Origin: RGIG7179 sp051893555
GTDB taxonomy: Bacteria > Bacillota > Clostridia > Peptostreptococcales > Anaerovoracaceae
Length of the DNA stretch: 24,276 nt
Direction: 5' to 3'
Assembly: GCA_051893555.1 (NCBI GenBank)
Contig: JBJFHL010000089.1
Location: 1 to 24,276, forward strand
Shown piece by piece: positions 21,975-24,276 of this stretch. Below the pieces are notes generated by a model. It saw only the letters and a program-made list of their open reading frames with translations. It made no database searches and was not told the origin of the DNA. The stretch's first letter is position 1. Each line of letters opens with the position of its first letter. The position numbers and the translations under genes were made by a program.

Positions 21975-22521
21975 GTTCGGTTCCTCCTGTCAAAATGTTC
22001 AGCAGCTGCCGAAACTCTTCTTTCAGGGTTTCTTCTTCGAAGGGTTTCTGATAAATATGGTAATGATTGATCAGTCCGTAATATGCCCCCAGCACGAGCA
22101 CCGCCATCCGCTCCCGCTCCGCCGGGCCAGAAAACCGGGACGGCAGATTTTGCGCCACCAGATCCTCGATGGTCTGGATGGGTTTTTCTTCGTCGCGGCT
22201 TAAAATCGCGTGATTGGTCAGCTGGGATGTGAGCATGGGGTAGCAGACCGTGTCCTCGATCAGCTTGTCGAACAGCGCCTCGATGAGGGGCATCCCCGTC
22301 TGTCCCGTGGCCAGGCAGTGGGCTTTGATGTCTTCGATTTCCTGCCGGCAGAGGGCCAGCATCAGGTCCCCCGCTGTGGCGAAATGGTTGAAAATCGTGG
22401 TCCGGCACATGCCGGCTTCTTCGGCGATCTGGCTGAAGGTCACGTTTTCGATGCCGTAGGTTTCATAGAGCCGCTTGGCCTCGTGCATGATCCGGGTGCG
22501 GCTTTTCTCTCGCTTGGTCAT
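21958..22521 (-). CDS. TetR-family transcriptional regulator
   Basis: A 187-residue TetR-type repressor. The N-terminal helix-turn-helix is clear: YGIENVTFSQIAEEAGMCRTTIFNHF at about 22-47, preceded by the basic helix TKREKSRTRIMHEA. The rest is the helical ligand-binding and dimer domain, family-variable. It would bind palindromic DNA and release it on binding a small molecule, probably a substrate or intermediate of the operon. The best target is the tandem palindrome at the operon's own promoter (23200-23234), implying autoregulation. The ribosome binding site AAGGAGG is within the last codons of the GtrA gene, whose stop overlaps the ATG (ATGA). Confidence 0.95.
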   Translation of the reverse strand: MTKREKSRTRIMHEAKRLYETYGIENVTFSQIAEEAGMCRTTIFNHFATAGDLMLALCRQEIEDIKAHCLATGQTGMPLIEALFDKLIEDTVCYPMLTSQLTNHAILSRDEEKPIQTIEDLVAQNLPSRFSGPAERERMAVLVLGAYYGLINHYHIYQKPFEEETLKEEFRQLLNILTGGTEHADEN

Positions 22522-23123
22522 TTTTCTGCCTCCTTGCCGGCCTGTCCTTTCTTGCCGGCCTGCGCTTTCTTCCCGGCCTGCGCCCGCTGATTGGTATTCA
22601 TGGAATCCCGGAACACAAAGAACCGGTCATACAGAAATTCCGTCGTCAGGTTCACTGCCATGGTGCCCAGCAGTACCACGTATTCGTTCCAGCCCGCACT
22701 GGTGAGTGCATGTCCCCACCAAGTGGACAGCGGTGTGAATACGCAATAAAACGCGGCAACCTTCATCATAGCCACCGGCACATTGTTGGCTGACTTGAAG
22801 GTGAATTCCCGGTTCAGGGTGAAGTTCCACACCACTGACAAAATCAGGGCGATCAGGTAGCACGGCCAGTAGCTCCAGCCGGTGGCCAGGTCCAGCACGG
22901 TGAAGGCCACCGTTTCGATAATGCCCGCCGATACGGAAAACAGGGCGAACTTGATGACCTGCGCCAGATTCTCCTGCTTGGTCAGCTTACCGGCGGCTTG
23001 ATCCAGTTCGATGGTTTGGGCCGCTCTGGCGGCTTGATCCGCCTGGACCGGTCTGGATGCCCTCTCCTCTCCGTCCAGCGAAACATTGTATGTCTGTGGT
23101 TCGGTTGATTTTTGGTCGCTCAT
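22518..23123 (-). CDS. GtrA-family membrane protein
   Basis: A 201-residue small membrane protein of the GtrA family, members of which are thought to move or help flip polyprenyl-linked glucose or similar sugars for surface glycosylation. Four hydrophobic helices lie at about 56-78, 87-103, 115-137 and 147-165, with family-like WNFTLNREFTF (99-109) and FLYDRFFVFR (163-172). An unusual polar N-terminal stretch of about 55 residues precedes them, and the C-terminal tail is a run of AQAGKK-type repeats. It is the first gene downstream of the TetR-type promoter, which is odd company for a kinase/aldolase operon. The ribosome binding site is weak (AAGAGAG). Confidence 0.9.
   Translation of the reverse strand: MSDQKSTEPQTYNVSLDGEERASRPVQADQAARAAQTIELDQAAGKLTKQENLAQVIKFALFSVSAGIIETVAFTVLDLATGWSYWPCYLIALILSVVWNFTLNREFTFKSANNVPVAMMKVAAFYCVFTPLSTWWGHALTSAGWNEYVVLLGTMAVNLTTEFLYDRFFVFRDSMNTNQRAQAGKKAQAGKKGQAGKEAEK
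22530..22583 (-). repeat. Three 18-bp repeats at the 3' end of the GtrA gene
   Basis: Units at 22530-22547, 22548-22565 and 22566-22583 encode AQAGKK-like hexapeptides. The last unit has changed to give AAGGAGG, which is the ribosome binding site of the TetR gene. Confidence 0.8.
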
Positions 23124-23199
23124 GGTCAGTCTCTCTTTCCTTTCCTGCCGCGGCAGTTTCTGTCGCGACGATTTCCATCGCGGCGATCTCCGTTAAAAA

Positions 23200-23234
23200 A
23201 AATGTACCATGGTACATTTCTGTATCATGGTACA
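23200..23234 (-). promoter_or_regulatory. Tandem palindromic operators (TetR-type)
   Basis: A perfect 20-bp palindrome AAATGTACCATGGTACATTT (23200-23219) is followed by TGTATCATGGTACA (23221-23234), one mismatch from the same core. Centres are 18 bp apart. The second abuts the -10 box, so a bound repressor would cover the start site. The TetR-type protein encoded in the operon is the obvious candidate. Confidence 0.85.
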
Positions 23235-23263
23235 ATTATCTCACATTCCGCTTCTCCCGTCAA
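23235..23263 (-). promoter_or_regulatory. Sigma-A promoter of the GtrA-TetR-aldolase operon
   Basis: On the minus strand TTGACG (23263-23258), exactly 17 bp, then GATAAT (23240-23235): each box matches consensus in five of six positions. Transcription would start near 23228 and give a leader of about 105 bases before the GtrA gene. Confidence 0.85.
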
Positions 23264-23281
23264 TGTATACATGCGCTGCTC

Positions 23282-23731
23282 CTACAAAAACGGCCGGAGC
23301 TCTTCCACCAACTGTTCCTCCATGGCTGCAAGCCGGCCGGCGATCTCCCCGGCATATTCATCCGCCATCGAATACTGATTCATATATTTTCTTAAAGACT
23401 TTGCCCCCATATTGGCACCGTCTGTCATCAGATCCGCAACGGTCCGGTCCGACCCATCCACAGACAGCTTCCCGTTGGTCTTCAGCCAGCTCATGGCCTG
23501 GGCCATGAGCCCCGGATTTTTTCCCTCATCCCCGAACTGCTCCAGCGCCGTTTCCACTTCCTTACCCAGCCGTTCATGGCGGTACATGCATTCCTGCAGC
23601 ATCTGCTTCAGCTTCCTGTTCTCTGTGGCCGGGAGCACCTCACGGATTGCTGATGTTCCCATCTTGATCCCCGCATCGCACTCCCGCAGCAGGCGGATCG
23701 TGTCTTCCCTGTTCGTTTGTCCGCGTCTCAT
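23282..23731 (-). CDS. Ferritin-like / DUF2383-type helical protein
   Basis: A 149-residue, almost entirely helical protein resembling the DUF2383 ferritin-like four-helix group common in spore-forming Clostridia. Segments such as DAGIKMGTSAIREVLPATEN (19-38), LKQMLQECMYRHERLGKEVE (41-60, with Glu and His in helix positions) and GANMGAKSLRKYMN (105-118) fit that pattern. Its role is not established; metal or redox stress functions are suggested for relatives. The open frame extends to 23860, but GGGAGGT lies seven bases before the ATG at 23731, so I use that start. It ends just upstream of the TetR-operon promoter. Its own control region appears to be the structured 545 bp upstream. Confidence 0.75.
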   Translation of the reverse strand: MRRGQTNREDTIRLLRECDAGIKMGTSAIREVLPATENRKLKQMLQECMYRHERLGKEVETALEQFGDEGKNPGLMAQAMSWLKTNGKLSVDGSDRTVADLMTDGANMGAKSLRKYMNQYSMADEYAGEIAGRLAAMEEQLVEELRPFL

Positions 23732-23793
23732 TTTCTGACCTCCCATATTCCATGACTCCGCCGGGTGCTGATTTTGCCATGTGCTAAGCCCGG

Positions 23794-23822
23794 CGGGCAT
23801 ACTTCTGGAATCAGTATGCCCG
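23794..23822 (-). other. Leader hairpin upstream of the ferritin-like gene
   Basis: CGGGCATACT (23794-23803) pairs perfectly with AGTATGCCCG (23813-23822) around a 9-base loop, about 60 bp upstream of the chosen start codon. There is no U-run after it on the minus strand, so it is not a clear terminator. Confidence 0.65.
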
Positions 23823-23880
23823 GTTGTGCAGGAAAATATGAGTTCGATTTGCCGCCGCACCCTTCTTCCGTCTTACATCT

Positions 23881-23926
23881 TGATGCGCTTTGATGCGCTG
23901 TCGCTAGTTGATGCGCTGTCGCTAGT
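23881..23926. repeat. Tandem 18-bp direct repeat
   Basis: TGATGCGCTGTCGCTAGT occurs twice without spacer (23891-23908 and 23909-23926), preceded by a partial copy TGATGCGCT (23881-23889). Confidence 0.9.
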
Positions 23927-24091
23927 TAGTTTATTCTAATTCAACAATATTTCGCAAAAATTTCAAAAAAGCACGTAAAAATTCATCCAGATCGGCGGAT
24001 TTTCCCTGATTTTAGCTGCATTTTTGCTACTTCATCAGATTTCTACCAGGATTTTACGTGTTTTTGAGAAAAAAATCTCTGATATTGTCGA

Positions 24092-24119
24092 GTTAGTTTT
24101 CACTAACGTATGGATTATA
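24092..24119 (-). promoter_or_regulatory. Palindrome next to a minus-strand -10 box
   Basis: GTTAGT-TTTC-ACTAAC (24092-24107) is a perfect 6-bp inverted repeat six bases downstream of a minus-strand TATAAT (24119-24114). The layout suggests an operator at a start site. The TTAGT/ACTAA arms resemble the general form of some DtxR-type metal-regulator sites, which is only suggestive. No good -35 box was found. Confidence 0.4.
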
Positions 24120-24276
24120 TAGATTCGTGATACTGTGAAGAGATCATCCGAAGGATCCGCTCCTCTTTCCTTTCCGTGGAGAATGAATTCCTGACAACAT
24201 TTTTGCATATTTTAAAAAAAGTGCTGTCAAGCGTTTCTGAAAATGTCCTGAAATTTTTTTAATATTAGCACCGGAA

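Larger units (their letters stand above)
23732..24276. other. 545-bp structured upstream region, no gene recognised
   Basis: No convincing coding sequence. It holds, from the gene outward, a 10-bp hairpin (23794-23822), an 18-bp tandem repeat (23891-23926), a CACGTAAAA/TTTTACGTG inverted pair (23972-23980 and 24052-24060), and a palindrome next to a TATAAT box (24092-24119). The outer end is AT-rich. A TTGACA reads on the minus strand near 24226-24231, but has no well-spaced -10 box. Confidence 0.65.

Noticed and set aside
22987..23235. 82-codon frame starting inside the operator, possible leader peptide
   Set aside because: It begins within the repressor site and overlaps the GtrA gene in another frame; no support beyond being open.

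Overview
The window looks like chromosome from a spore-forming, anaerobic member of the Firmicutes, most likely Clostridia. The evidence is the gpr–spoIIP sporulation pair divergent from rpsT (a conserved Firmicutes neighbourhood), strong AGGAGG-type ribosome binding sites, many four-base ATGA gene overlaps, moderately high GC coding sequence with AT-rich intergenic regions, and fermentation-type catabolic genes. No phage, transposase, rRNA, tRNA or CRISPR was seen. Genus cannot be assigned from sequence reading alone.

Layout. 1-2485: a helically phased 10-bp repeat array, then spoIIP and gpr on the minus strand and divergent rpsT with a clear sigma-A promoter and terminator. 2720-5614: plus-strand pair of an ATP-grasp/leucine-rich-repeat fusion and an APC amino-acid permease, closed by a terminator. 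5549-5906: a convergent gap holding six alternating CATACAAC/GTTGTATG motifs. 5907-10502: a minus-strand catabolic operon (hydroxyacyl dehydrogenase, beta-keto acid cleavage enzyme, AtoE-type carboxylate transporter, zinc-ribbon protein, SDR) under a near-perfect sigma-54 promoter, with paired palindromic enhancer-like sites upstream. 10743-16296: a tightly packed minus-strand run hxlR-type regulator, exodeoxyribonuclease III, proC, Nudix, unknown membrane-anchored protein, LOG-family protein, and the sigma-54 activator that presumably controls the preceding operon. 16411-17022: divergent LysE-family exporter sharing an operator-like inverted repeat with the HxlR gene. 17023-17490: non-coding, with GC-rich tandem repeats and two related convergent terminators. 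17491-23263: a minus-strand operon GtrA, TetR, class III aminotransferase, FGGY kinase, two-domain class II aldolase, with a clear sigma-A promoter and two tandem palindromic operators. 23282-24276: a ferritin-like/DUF2383-type gene and about 545 bp of structured upstream DNA.

How the genes may work together. The sigma-54 operon reads as oxidation of a 3-hydroxy acid to a beta-keto acid, acetyl-CoA-dependent cleavage to acetoacetate plus an acyl-CoA, and transport of short-chain carboxylates; the substrate is unknown. The TetR operon suggests phosphorylation of a sugar or polyol by the FGGY kinase, aldol cleavage by the aldolase, and a transamination step; again the substrate is not evident. 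These two operons, with their readable control regions, are the best candidates for undescribed biology here. A recurring oddity is short in-frame peptide repeats (18-21 bp units) in the aldolase linker, the GtrA tail and the proC-Nudix spacer.
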